DNA from: JBBRVW01 sp963784645
GTDB lineage: Bacteria; Actinomycetota; Actinomycetes; JACCUZ01
Direction: 5' to 3'
DNA length: 64,000 bases
Assembly (NCBI GenBank): GCA_963784645.1
Contig: CAWARY010000020.1
Span: forward strand, 248,001 to 312,000
Each line of letters begins with the position of its first letter. Position 1 is the first letter of the stretch. The notes under the pieces are model-generated. The model had not been told where the DNA came from, did no database searches, and worked only from the letters and a program-made list of their open reading frames with translations. Positions 29,201 to 36,880 of the stretch are shown piece after piece. A program made the translations under genes and the position numbers.

Positions 29201-29348
29201 GCAGCACGATGTAACGGCCGCTCGGGAGGTGCGCGGAAGCGGGCTTGGCACTGGCGGCGGTGGCGCCGGCCAGGCCCGAGGCGCCGAGCGCGAGGGTGGT
29301 GGCCACGACGGCCACTCCCCTCGTCCGGCGGAGGAAGGATGCGGACAC
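26292..29348 (-). CDS. Secreted subtilisin-like serine protease with PA and Fn3-like domains
   Basis: A 1018-residue S8 peptidase. A Sec signal (residues 1-34, ending ATAASA) is followed by an I9 propeptide (about 45-140). The catalytic domain has Asp182 in DVDSGYWPENP, His282 in GHGSHTAST and Ser609 in SGTSMASPH. A PA insertion (about 400-540) lies between His and Ser. C-terminal Fn3-like and beta-sandwich regions follow. This is the plant cucumisin-like S8 architecture common in actinobacteria. GTG 29348 is preceded by AAAGGA. The role is extracellular protein degradation. Confidence 0.94.
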   Translation of the reverse strand: MSASFLRRTRGVAVVATTLALGASGLAGATAASAKPASAHLPSGRYIVLLDDPSAASYSGGIDGLAATKARPGKKFDAHSAAAVRYTEHLRTEQSALLRRVGADATQRYTVTLNGFAADLTGTQASTLSRSTGVLAVVKDQLAKPDTVSSPRFLGLENAAGNAVAPWGKATAGKGVVIGDVDSGYWPENPSFSGSTLPAGSTVSAGAPGPIRLTSDAKQTRFAKADGQTFHGYCQAGEQFGSTTCNTKVISARYFADGFSANVKKSDWSKTEYKSPRDGGGHGSHTASTAAGNADTKVTIDGIDFGNASGMAPAAKIAVYKVCWEAKTVEQTGCYNSDSVAAIDQAVTDGVDVINFSISGTLSNPIDAVEMAFFGAAQAGVFVAASAGNSGPTASTVAHPSPWLTTVAASTHAVYEGTVVLANGAMYKGASTTANGVSAPLVLSTAVVAAGASATQGALCYPGTLDPAKVTGKIVVCNRGVIARVDKSAAVKSAGGLGMILANTSPSSLDADLHTVQTVHVDQVAGAAIKSYVTSAGAGARATLAKGDITGGPATQVPQIAPFSSRGPSAAASGDLLKPDISAPGVSVIAAVAPPSNSGRLWDFYSGTSMASPHIAGLAAYYLGEHPTWSPMAVKSAMMTTAYDLKTSAGGAYTDPFGEGAGHVKPTAFFDPGVVFDSNSDDWWAYLAGQGVTYGDGTPVSSHPIDASDLNVPSLAIGDLAGTQTVTRKITNVTATAETYTPVYSGSGGITITPEQSSYPVPAGATVAVKLTVRATGTNFASYDNGFVTFTGDKGHVARIPVAVQPLRVKAPAEVTSTVAAGTVTITGTSGFTGTLGTSVTGLVGSTPLAQSVAVGGFDSAAPAPSAAAIKYELAVPAGQDIVRFDVDAANNGDDLDLYVYRKNADNSLTLVAQSATGSADERVTLTGPAAATNYVAFVAGFASTTGTSSAYSWNTWVVPNVDGGNLTLSPPSQAVTTGGAFSIEASYPGLDATKKYLGRVTYLQDSTPAGSTIVSIG

Positions 29349-29410
29349 GCAGGGTCCTTTCTGGGCGCAGACGTGTGAGATCTGCGGGAGAGGGGTATTT
29401 CGTAGGGTTT

Positions 29411-29428
29411 CGTCACGTCGACGTGACG
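29411..29428. promoter_or_regulatory. 18-base perfect palindrome upstream of subtilase
   Basis: CGTCACGTCGACGTGACG is its own reverse complement, 63 bases before GTG 29348. It lies just upstream of a possible -10 (TACGAAAT on the minus strand) and looks like an operator. GTCAC words also recur at 29431 and 29456. Confidence 0.5.
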
Positions 29429-29576
29429 GGGGTCACCCTCACCTGCGCACCGGTGTCACGTCAAGGACCGAGCCCCGGGCGGAGTAACGGGGCCACGCAT
29501 CGTGGTGGGCCCTCACCCGCGGTGAGCGGCCGACGAGCCCGATGGCCGCCGCCGGGTCGCCTCTCCCCCGGACGCG

Positions 29577-29608
29577 CGACAGCCCCGGTCCGAGGACCGG
29601 GGCTGTCG
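29577..29608 (-). terminator. Terminator of the fasciclin lipoprotein gene
   Basis: Perfect 15-base arms (CGACAGCCCCGGTCC and its complement) flank a 2-base loop, 19 bases past the stop of the fasciclin gene. The remaining bases 29349-29576 are the subtilase upstream region and hold no gene. Confidence 0.88.
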
Positions 29609-29626
29609 AGCGTGGTGCGGGGTGGA

Positions 29627-30274
29627 TCAGCCCTTCGGGGCGAGCACGCCGTCGATGATGTACACGGTGGCGTTGGCGGTCTGCACGTTGCCGCAGATCA
29701 CCTTGGCGCCGCCGTCGACGGTGAAGTCCTCGCCGCTGCCCTCGACGGTGACGGAGCTGCCCTGGAGCGTCTTGTGCGTGCCGGCCAGCTGCTCGGGGGT
29801 GAGCTTGCCCGGGATCACGTGGTAGGTAAGGACGGTCTTGAGCAGGCCGTTCGGGTCACCCATGGCCTTCTTGAGGGTGGCCTGGTCCATCGCCGTGAAC
29901 GCGTCGTTGGTCGGCGCGAACACGGTGATGTCCTCTGCGCTGTTGAGGGTGTCGCCCAGCTTCGCCTCGCCGACCGCGGTCACGAGGGTCGACAGCAGCG
30001 GGTTGTGCGAGGCAGCGGTGGCGACGGGGTCGGCGGCCATACCGTCGAAGCTGCCGGAACCGCTGGTGGGCACCGAGGCGCAGCCGGGCCCGAACGGCTG
30101 GTCGCCGGTCGTCGCGGCGTCCGAGCTCGCCGCAGGCGTGCTCTCGGCCGGGGTGCTGGCGGAGGACGTGGAGGCAGTGGTGTCGCTGCTGCCGCCGCAG
30201 GCGGCGAGGGCCGGCAGCGCGAGGGCGATACCGGCTGCCGCGAGGGCGATGGAGCGGTTCGAGCGGACCTTCAT
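29627..30274 (-). CDS. Fasciclin domain lipoprotein
   Basis: A 215-residue surface lipoprotein. The signal peptide ends in LPALAACGG, a lipobox with Cys25 as the lipidated residue, followed by a Ser/Thr/Ala-rich linker. One fasciclin (FAS1) domain follows (about 75-215) with ITVFAPTNDAFTAM and LLKTVLTYHVIPGKLT motifs and the closing VYIIDGVLAP. ATG 30274 is the start that gives a proper signal peptide. It lies downstream of two molybdoenzyme genes on the same strand and probably shares their operon. FAS1 proteins mediate adhesion or ligand binding. Confidence 0.92.
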   Translation of the reverse strand: MKVRSNRSIALAAAGIALALPALAACGGSSDTTASTSSASTPAESTPAASSDAATTGDQPFGPGCASVPTSGSGSFDGMAADPVATAASHNPLLSTLVTAVGEAKLGDTLNSAEDITVFAPTNDAFTAMDQATLKKAMGDPNGLLKTVLTYHVIPGKLTPEQLAGTHKTLQGSSVTVEGSGEDFTVDGGAKVICGNVQTANATVYIIDGVLAPKG

Positions 30275-30349
30275 GAGTGGATCTCTCTTTCGGGGTGGGT
30301 GACGCATGGGGTTGTTGGTGTTCGTCGAACGGCCGCCGGAGCGGTCGGG

Positions 30350-31924
30350 TCAGCTGACCGTCACTGCGGTCGAGTGCCATCCGGTCGCGCCGGACGGGAA
30401 CGGGGCAGCCCGCTTGGCGGGCTGGGTGGTGCCGGTGCTGTCGGTGGCGCGGACCTCGATGTCGTGAGGACCGGGGGTGGCGTCCCACTCCCACACCCAC
30501 TGACGCCAGGTGTCGGTCGAGGGGACGTCGGCGAGCCGCGCGGTGGACCAGCGGCCGCCGTCGACGCGGACCTCGACCTTGTCGATGCCGCGGTGCTGCG
30601 CCCACGCCACTCCCGCGACGGCGACCCTGCCGGCCTTGAGCTGGGCGAACGGCTTGGGGGTGTCGATGCGCGACATGACCTTGATCGGCGCCTTCGGCGC
30701 CCAGCCACGCTCGGTCCAGTAGGGCGTGTCCTTGTCGAACCTCGTCAGCTCGATGTCCACGAGCCACTTGGTGGCGGAGACGTAGCCGTAGAGGCCGGGG
30801 ACGACCATGCGCACCGGGAAGCCGTGCTCGGCCGGCAACGGCTCGCCGTTCATGCCGACGGCCAGCATCGCGTCGCGGCCGTCCATGACGACCGCGGTCG
30901 GCGTGCCGATGGTCATGCCGTCGGTCGACCGGCTGAGGACCATGTCGGCGTCGTCGTGGACGCCGACCTCCTGGAGCAGGGGCGCGAGCAGCGCGCCGAG
31001 CCAGCGCGCGTTACCGGCGTACCTGCCGCCGACCTCGTTGGAGACGCACGTGAGGGTGATGTCGCGCTCGACCAGATCACGCCTGAGCAGCTGCGCGAAG
31101 TCGAGCTCGATCTCCTTGTCCACCATGCCGTGGACCTTGAGGGTCCAGCCGTCGGTGGCAACCTGCGGCACGACGAGCGCGGTGTCGACCCGGTAGAAGT
31201 CCTTGTTCGGCGTCACGAAGCTGCTCAGACCGACCAGTGAGAGCTCGGCACCGGCCGGGACCGGCTTCGCGGCGCTGGCCGGGGCCGGAAGGTCGACCGC
31301 CGCCCGCGACGCCGTGACGTCACCGCTGCGGGAGTTGACGAGCCGTCCGACGGTTCCGGCCGCGAGCGAGCCGGCGGCTACCCACAGGCCCGTGACGAGC
31401 AGCTGCCGGCGGCGTACACCGGTCGTTGCCTCGTGGGAGCCGGTGAGGGGTCGCAGCAGCAGGATCAGCGCCATGGCGCCGACGACGGCACCGACCAGCG
31501 ACGGGAACGGGTCCAGCGTCTGCGCGTCGGGTCGGGTCGCAGAAGCCGCAGCACCGACGAGACCGAGCACAGCTACGCCGACGAGCCCGACGACGCGGTG
31601 CCGTACGGCGAGGGCGCCGGTGACGAGGGCGAGCAGGACCAGCACGGCCAGGATCGAGCCGATGAGCACCGGCTTGTCGTTGGTGCCGAACTCGCGGACC
31701 GCGAACTCCTTGAGCGGTGTCGGCGTCGCGTCGATCACGCTGCCCCCGACGGCGATCACCGGCGAGGCCTGCGCACGCACCAGCGTGGCAGCGAGCTCGG
31801 CGACCGCAAGCGCAGCGAGGGCCGCGAGCAGACCGGCAAGAGCGCCGAACCAGGAGCGCGCCCGCAGCGGGACGTCGTCCGTCGACGCCACTGCCACGGC
31901 GTCGGGCTTCCTGGTGTCGGTCAC
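30350..31924 (-). CDS. Membrane-anchored molybdopterin-dependent oxidoreductase (copy 1)
   Basis: A 524-residue protein. Five hydrophobic segments occupy the first 225 residues. The fifth (LLVTGLWVAAGSLAAG) follows a VRRRQ twin-arginine motif, so the catalytic part is probably Tat-exported while the first helices use Sec. The sulfite-oxidase-type Mo domain has ITLTCVSNEVGG, whose Cys is the expected Mo ligand, and VPGLYGYVSATKWL. A C-terminal dimerisation domain contains AWAQHRGIDKVEVRVDGG. GTG 31924 is chosen; GTG 31951 is possible. It is a near full-length paralogue of 32023-33564. Confidence 0.9.
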   Translation of the reverse strand: MTDTRKPDAVAVASTDDVPLRARSWFGALAGLLAALAALAVAELAATLVRAQASPVIAVGGSVIDATPTPLKEFAVREFGTNDKPVLIGSILAVLVLLALVTGALAVRHRVVGLVGVAVLGLVGAAASATRPDAQTLDPFPSLVGAVVGAMALILLLRPLTGSHEATTGVRRRQLLVTGLWVAAGSLAAGTVGRLVNSRSGDVTASRAAVDLPAPASAAKPVPAGAELSLVGLSSFVTPNKDFYRVDTALVVPQVATDGWTLKVHGMVDKEIELDFAQLLRRDLVERDITLTCVSNEVGGRYAGNARWLGALLAPLLQEVGVHDDADMVLSRSTDGMTIGTPTAVVMDGRDAMLAVGMNGEPLPAEHGFPVRMVVPGLYGYVSATKWLVDIELTRFDKDTPYWTERGWAPKAPIKVMSRIDTPKPFAQLKAGRVAVAGVAWAQHRGIDKVEVRVDGGRWSTARLADVPSTDTWRQWVWEWDATPGPHDIEVRATDSTGTTQPAKRAAPFPSGATGWHSTAVTVS

Positions 31925-32022
31925 GGGAGGGGGTTCTCCACCAACGTGCACTGCGGATTGGCGGTGTGACCGTCTTCACTCAGTCGTGACCTTTTCGGCG
32001 CGACGCGTCCCGCTGCGGCGGG

Positions 32023-33564
32023 TCAGCCCACCGCCACCTGCGTCGAGGACCAGCCCGTGGCGCCGCGCGGGAACGGATCGGTCCGCATCTCCGGCTGGAC
32101 CGCGCCCGTGCTGTCGGTCGCACGGACCTCCAGCAGGTGGCTGCCGGGCCGCGCGTCCCAGGCCCACACCCACTGACGCCAGGTGTCGGTGGACGGCACA
32201 CTGGCGAGCCGCGCCGTCGACCACGGCCCGCCGTCGACGCGCACCTCGACCTTGTCGATGCCGCGGTGCTGCGCCCACGCGACACCGGCGACCGTCACCC
32301 GGCCGGCACGCAGCTTGGCGAACGGGCTGGGGACGTCGATCCGCGACATCGTCAGGATCGGTGCCTTCGGCACCCAGCCGCGGGCCACCCAGTACGGCGT
32401 CTCCCGGTCGAACCTCGTGAGCTCGAGGTCGACGAGCCACTTCGTGGCTGACACGTAGCCGTAGAGCCCGGGGACGACCATCCGCACCGGGAAACCGTGC
32501 TCGGCCGGCAGCGGCTGGCCGTTCATCCCCACCGCGAGCAGCGCGTCGCGACCGTCCAGCACCACCGCTGTCGGTGTCCCGATGGACATGCCGTCCTTCG
32601 ACCGGCTGAGCACCATGTCGGCGTCCGGGTGCACCCCGGCCTCGGTCAGCAGGTCGGCGAGCCGCGCCCCGAGCCACCGGGCGTTGCCGGCGAGATAGCC
32701 ACCCACCTCGTTGGAGACACAGGTCAGGGTGATGTCGCGCTCGACCAGTTCGCGCTGCAGCAGCTGGTCGAAGGTCAGCACCATCTCGCGGTCGACCATG
32801 CCGTGTACCCGCAGCTGCCAGCCCTCGGCCGGAACCTGCGGCACGACCAGCGCCGTGTCGATCCGGTAGAAGTCGTCGTTCGGGGTCAGGAACGGACCCA
32901 GGCCGCGGATGCCGAGCTCGGAGCCCGGGACGGCCGAGCCCGGGTCGGCGGCCGGCGGCAGCCGCACCGCCGCGCGGGAGGCGGTCACCGATGTGCGGTG
33001 GGACGTGACCCATCGGCCCACCGACCCGGCGACCAGCGACCCGGCCGCGACCCCTAGCGCGGTCACCAGCAGCTGTCTGCGCCGCTCGTCGGTCGGCGCT
33101 CCGGGTGGGCGATCCAGCGGCCGCAGCAGCCGGACGAGCGCCAGCGCGCCGACCACGGCGCCGACGACAGACGGGACGGCGTCCAGCCGCTCGGCGTCCG
33201 GGCGGGTCGCGGCGGCGAGCGCACCCACCAGCCCCAGCGCCACGACGCCGGCCAGCCCCACCGCACGGTGCCGCACAGCGACCGCTCCGGTCGCCAATGC
33301 GAGAAGGACCAGCGCCGTGAGGACACCACCGATCAGGACTGCCTTGTCATGCGTCCCGAACCGGGTGACCGCGAACTCGCGGAGCCAGGTGGGGGTCAGG
33401 TCCACGACGTTGCCGCCCACCGCCACCACGGGGGACGCCTCGGGCCGCACGAAGGCGGCAGCGAGCTCAGCGGCGGCCAGTGCCGTGAGGGCCGACAGGA
33501 CTCCTGCCGCAGCACCGAGCAGCCGCGGGTAGGGCAGCTCGGGCTCGGGAGGCGGGGCGCTCAC
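32023..33564 (-). CDS. Membrane-anchored molybdopterin-dependent oxidoreductase (copy 2)
   Basis: A 513-residue paralogue of the preceding protein, conserved over its whole length. It also has five transmembrane segments, the fifth after ERRRQLLVTA (Tat-like). The Mo-binding Cys lies in ITLTCVSNEVGG, and the dimerisation domain ends WAQHRGIDKVEVRVDGG. Start GTG 33564. A 12-base palindrome ACCATCGATGGT (33565-33576) sits directly before the start. It heads the run molybdoenzyme-molybdoenzyme-fasciclin. Streptomyces Sco3746 is a described five-helix Sec-Tat molybdoprotein that this layout resembles. Confidence 0.9.
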   Translation of the reverse strand: MSAPPPEPELPYPRLLGAAAGVLSALTALAAAELAAAFVRPEASPVVAVGGNVVDLTPTWLREFAVTRFGTHDKAVLIGGVLTALVLLALATGAVAVRHRAVGLAGVVALGLVGALAAATRPDAERLDAVPSVVGAVVGALALVRLLRPLDRPPGAPTDERRRQLLVTALGVAAGSLVAGSVGRWVTSHRTSVTASRAAVRLPPAADPGSAVPGSELGIRGLGPFLTPNDDFYRIDTALVVPQVPAEGWQLRVHGMVDREMVLTFDQLLQRELVERDITLTCVSNEVGGYLAGNARWLGARLADLLTEAGVHPDADMVLSRSKDGMSIGTPTAVVLDGRDALLAVGMNGQPLPAEHGFPVRMVVPGLYGYVSATKWLVDLELTRFDRETPYWVARGWVPKAPILTMSRIDVPSPFAKLRAGRVTVAGVAWAQHRGIDKVEVRVDGGPWSTARLASVPSTDTWRQWVWAWDARPGSHLLEVRATDSTGAVQPEMRTDPFPRGATGWSSTQVAVG

Positions 33565-33617
33565 ACCATCGATGGTCCCTCGCCGGCCCCAGGAGTGCCC
33601 GCCATGTCACGGCTTCG

Positions 33618-33623
33618 TAAGGT
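33618..33623 (+). promoter_or_regulatory. Leaderless promoter -10 of CrtI-like gene
   Basis: TAAGGT, eight bases before GTG 33632. Confidence 0.55.
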
Positions 33624-33631
33624 CCTGGCCT

Positions 33632-35137
33632 GTGGCACGCGTCGTGGTGGTCGGGGCCGGCATGGCGGGGCTCGCCGTCGCCGCCCGGCTGGCGACCCTC
33701 GGCCACGCCGTGGTCGTCTGCGAGCAGGCAGCCACCTGGGGAGGCAAGCTCGGCACCTTCTCGCGGGACGGCTTCACCTTCGACACCGGGCCGTCCTTGC
33801 TCACGCTGCCCGCCGTCTACCGCGACCTGTTCGTCAAGACGGGCAAGCCGCTCGAGGACAGCCTCGACCTTCAGCCGGTGGACCCGGTGGCGCGCTACCG
33901 CTTCCCGGCCATGCCCGGCCACGACGCCACCTGGCTCGACGTGCCCAACGCCTCGGCCGCGCGGCTGCGCACCGCGCTCGACGACACGCTCGGACCAGGC
34001 GCCGGCGCCGACTGGGCCCGCTTCCTGGAGCGGGCGCACGAGATCTGGCAGGTCACCCGCGAGCCGTTCCTCGAGTCGCCGCTGGGCGGCGGCCGTGACC
34101 TGCTCCGGCTGGCCCGGCGGACGACCGACCTCCGAACCGTCGCACCCTGGCGCACCCTGCGCGGTCTCGGTCGCGAGTACCTGCGCGACCCCCGGCTGCG
34201 GATGTTCCTCGACCGGTACGCCACCTACACCGGCTCCGACCCCCGGCGCGCTCCGGCGGCACTGGCGGTCGTGCCCTACGTCGAGCAGACCTTCGGCGCC
34301 TGGTACGTCTCGGGCGGCCTCCGCCGCCTGGGCGAGGCGGTGTACGAGCGGGCGCTGCTCCGCGGCGTGACCGTCCGCACCGAGGCACCGGTCGCGTCCG
34401 TCGTGGTCGAGGGTGGCCGAGCCGCCGGCGTGCTGCTTGCCGGCGGCGAGCGACTGCCCGCGGACGTCGTGGTGTCCGACGCCGACGCGGCGCAGCTGTA
34501 CGCCGACCTGCTCCCCCGCGCGACCGCCGGTCAGGCCCGGCGACGTCTAGGTCGTGCCACGCCGTCGCTCTCCGGCGTCGTCGTGCTGCTCGCGCTGCGC
34601 GGCCGCACGCCGGGCCTCGCCCACCACACCGTGCTGTTCCCGGACGACTACGACGCCGAGTTCGACGCGGTGTTCGGTCGCGTCGCCCGACCGGTCGAGG
34701 ACCCCACGGTCTACGTCAGCGCGCCGGACGACCCCGCCCTGCGGCCGGACGAGGACCACGAGTCGTGGTTCGTCCTCGTCAACGCCCCCCGGCACGGCTC
34801 CGGCCCCGGTGCCGTCGACTGGACGGCGCCGGGGCTGGCGGCGTCGTACGCCGACCAGGTGCTCGACGTGATGGCGCGACGGGGGCTGGACGTGCGCGAC
34901 CGCGTGCTGTGGCGCGAGGTGCGCACCCCCGCCGACCTGGAGCGGGCGACCTGGTCGCCCGGCGGTGCTATCTACGGCACGTCCTCGAACGGTCCCCGGG
35001 CGGCCTTCCTCCGACCGGCCAACAGGTCTCCGGTGCCGGGGCTGTTCCTGGTAGGCGGGTCGGCGCACCCCGGCGGTGGCCTCCCGCTGGTCGGGCTCTC
35101 GGCCGCCATCGTCGCGGAGCTGGTGGGTCCGGCCTGA
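33632..35137 (+). CDS. CrtI-family FAD-dependent carotenoid desaturase/oxygenase
   Basis: A 501-residue flavoenzyme with the N-terminal motif VARVVVVGAGMAGLAVAARLA, EQAATWGGKLGTFSRDGFTFDTGPSLLTLP and the C-terminal FLVGGSAHPGGGLPLVGLSA. These are CrtI-family hallmarks. It differs clearly from the crtI at 37963-39450 and may be a CrtD-type 3,4-desaturase or an oxygenase acting on a tailored carotenoid. GTG 33632 is supported by the TAAGGT box and by the motif starting at residue 4. It diverges from the molybdoenzyme genes. Confidence 0.85.
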   Translation: MARVVVVGAGMAGLAVAARLATLGHAVVVCEQAATWGGKLGTFSRDGFTFDTGPSLLTLPAVYRDLFVKTGKPLEDSLDLQPVDPVARYRFPAMPGHDATWLDVPNASAARLRTALDDTLGPGAGADWARFLERAHEIWQVTREPFLESPLGGGRDLLRLARRTTDLRTVAPWRTLRGLGREYLRDPRLRMFLDRYATYTGSDPRRAPAALAVVPYVEQTFGAWYVSGGLRRLGEAVYERALLRGVTVRTEAPVASVVVEGGRAAGVLLAGGERLPADVVVSDADAAQLYADLLPRATAGQARRRLGRATPSLSGVVVLLALRGRTPGLAHHTVLFPDDYDAEFDAVFGRVARPVEDPTVYVSAPDDPALRPDEDHESWFVLVNAPRHGSGPGAVDWTAPGLAASYADQVLDVMARRGLDVRDRVLWREVRTPADLERATWSPGGAIYGTSSNGPRAAFLRPANRSPVPGLFLVGGSAHPGGGLPLVGLSAAIVAELVGPA

Positions 35138-35179
35138 GGTCGTGGTCGGAGGGCACCGGGCGGCGGCCCAGGTGCTGCC

Positions 35180-35848
35180 TCAGCGCAGCCGCTGGCGGAC
35201 GACGCGCCCGAGCTGCAGCAGCCCGACCACGCCGAGACCCACCCAGGCGGCTGCCCCGAGGTCCGGCCACGGGTCGCCGAGGAACGCGGCCGATCCCAGG
35301 AACCCCGCCGTCACGACCACCCTCGTCGGCCGCTCCCACACGGTGACGACGCCGACCTCGGTCATGCCGGCACCGGCGGCGCGGGCACGCAGGTACTCCT
35401 GCAGCAGCATCAGCGCGGCACCCGCCGCGCAGACGGCCGGGTGCGCGCCGGCCAGCAGCAGGGCGAGCACGAAGAAGAGGTCCCCCACCCGGTCGGCCAC
35501 GGCGTCCAGCACCGCGCCCCATGCCGTCGCCCGGCCGGTGAGGACCGCGACGGCGCCGTCGACGTTGTCCAGCAGCGCGGACAGCACCACGACCAGTGCG
35601 GCCGCTACCAGCCACCGGCCGCCGGCCGCGGCCGGCCACAGCACCAGCGCGGACACCAGCACGCCGACGACGGTCACCACGTCGGGCGAGGTCCCGGTCG
35701 CGGCGACCGGGCGCGCCACGGCGTACGACCCGGTGAGCCAACCGCGGACCAGCGCGTTGCCGCGCGGGTCGTAGCCGCCGTGCAGCCGCTGCCACCCGTC
35801 GAGGTACTCCTCGCGGGTCATCGGTCGGGCACGGTCCTGCGGCGTCAC
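35180..35848 (-). CDS. CDP-alcohol phosphatidyltransferase family protein with altered motif
   Basis: A 222-residue membrane protein with about five helices. The CDP-alcohol motif D-G-x2-A-R-x8-G-x3-D-x3-D is present except that Arg is Val (VDGAVAV, then LTGRATAWG, LDAVAD). Enzymes of this family join CDP-activated lipids to an alcohol to make phospholipids. The Asp ligands remain, so it may still be active on a different substrate. GTG 35848 is 10 bases after the metF stop; ATG 35821 is an alternative. It is probably co-transcribed with metF. Confidence 0.82.
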   Translation of the reverse strand: MTPQDRARPMTREEYLDGWQRLHGGYDPRGNALVRGWLTGSYAVARPVAATGTSPDVVTVVGVLVSALVLWPAAAGGRWLVAAALVVVLSALLDNVDGAVAVLTGRATAWGAVLDAVADRVGDLFFVLALLLAGAHPAVCAAGAALMLLQEYLRARAAGAGMTEVGVVTVWERPTRVVVTAGFLGSAAFLGDPWPDLGAAAWVGLGVVGLLQLGRVVRQRLR

Positions 35849-35858
35849 GGCGCGGTGG

Positions 35859-36803
35859 TCAGGTGCGGTCTGCGAGACCGAGGTTGCGGTAGATCTCGCG
35901 GGTCGCCGTCGAGGTGTTGAGGGTGATGAAGTGCAGTCCCGGCACCCCCTCGCCGAGCAGCCGCTCGCACAGCTCGGTCGCGGCGTCGACCCCGATCCGG
36001 CGCATCTCGTCGGAGTCGTCCTCGGCGGCGTGCAGCCGTGCCGCCAGGTCCGGCGGGAACGCCGCGTTCGACAGCTGGGCGAACCGCTCGATCTGCCGCG
36101 CGTTGGTCGCCGGCATGATGCCCGGGATGATCGGCACGTCGGAGCCGGCCGCCGTGACCCGGTCGCGAAGCCGGAGGAAGTCGTCGGCGTGGAAGAACAT
36201 CTGGGTGATGGCGTAGTCGGCGCCCGCGCGCACCTTCTGCACGAAGTACCTCGTGTCCGTGTCCCAGTCGGGAGACCGCGGGTGCTTCTCCGGGAAGGCG
36301 GCGACCCCGACGCTGAAGTCGCCGGACTCCTTCAGAAGCCGCACCAGGTCCTCGGCGTAGGCCACCCCGTCGGGGTGTCGCTGCCACTCGGCGGCCGGGT
36401 CGCCCGGAGGGTCGCCGCGCAGGGCCAGCACGTTGCGGACGCCGGCCGAGGCGTACTGGCCGATGATGTGCCGGAGCTCGGCGAACGAGTGGTCGACGGC
36501 GGTGAAGTGGCCGACCGGCATGAGCGTGGTGTCGGTCGCGATCCGCCCGGTCATGTCCACGGTGCGGTCGCGCGTGGACCCGCCGGCGCCGTACGTCACC
36601 GAGACGAACGTCGGCCGCAGCGCCTCGAGCTGGCGGAGTGTGACCCAGAGCTTGCGCTCGCCGTCCTCGGTCTTGGGCGGGAAGAACTCGAAGGAGTAGG
36701 AGCGGCGCCCTGCGGCCAGCAGCTCGCCCAGCGCGGGCGCGCGACGGCTTGCCGGCATCACGCTGGCGCGCGACCAGGGATCGCGGAACGGCGCGGCGGT
36801 CAT
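35859..36803 (-). CDS. metF: 5,10-methylenetetrahydrofolate reductase
   Basis: A 314-residue MTHFR that reduces methylene-THF to methyl-THF for methionine synthesis. The FAD-barrel shows SFEFFPPKTEDGE, SVTYGAGGSTRDRT, NVLALRGDPPG, DYAITQMFFHADDFL and PIIPGIMPATN, ending with GLHFITLN. ATG 36803 follows a TAGCGT box by six bases, so it is leaderless. It diverges from crtE, as Rv2172c does from idsA2 in M. tuberculosis. Confidence 0.95.
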   Translation of the reverse strand: MTAAPFRDPWSRASVMPASRRAPALGELLAAGRRSYSFEFFPPKTEDGERKLWVTLRQLEALRPTFVSVTYGAGGSTRDRTVDMTGRIATDTTLMPVGHFTAVDHSFAELRHIIGQYASAGVRNVLALRGDPPGDPAAEWQRHPDGVAYAEDLVRLLKESGDFSVGVAAFPEKHPRSPDWDTDTRYFVQKVRAGADYAITQMFFHADDFLRLRDRVTAAGSDVPIIPGIMPATNARQIERFAQLSNAAFPPDLAARLHAAEDDSDEMRRIGVDAATELCERLLGEGVPGLHFITLNTSTATREIYRNLGLADRT

Positions 36804-36809
36804 GCCACC

Positions 36810-36815
36810 ACGCTA
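36810..36815 (-). promoter_or_regulatory. Leaderless promoter -10 of metF
   Basis: On the minus strand TAGCGT, six bases before ATG 36803. Confidence 0.6.
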
Positions 36816-36866
36816 ACCGGGAGCGCATCCGGGCAGCGCCGACGACCGGAAGACGGGACATGGCCG

Positions 36867-36872
36867 TACCCT
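36867..36872 (+). promoter_or_regulatory. Leaderless promoter -10 of crtE-crtI
   Basis: TACCCT, eight bases before GTG 36881. Confidence 0.55.
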
Positions 36873-36880
36873 CAGGGGCT

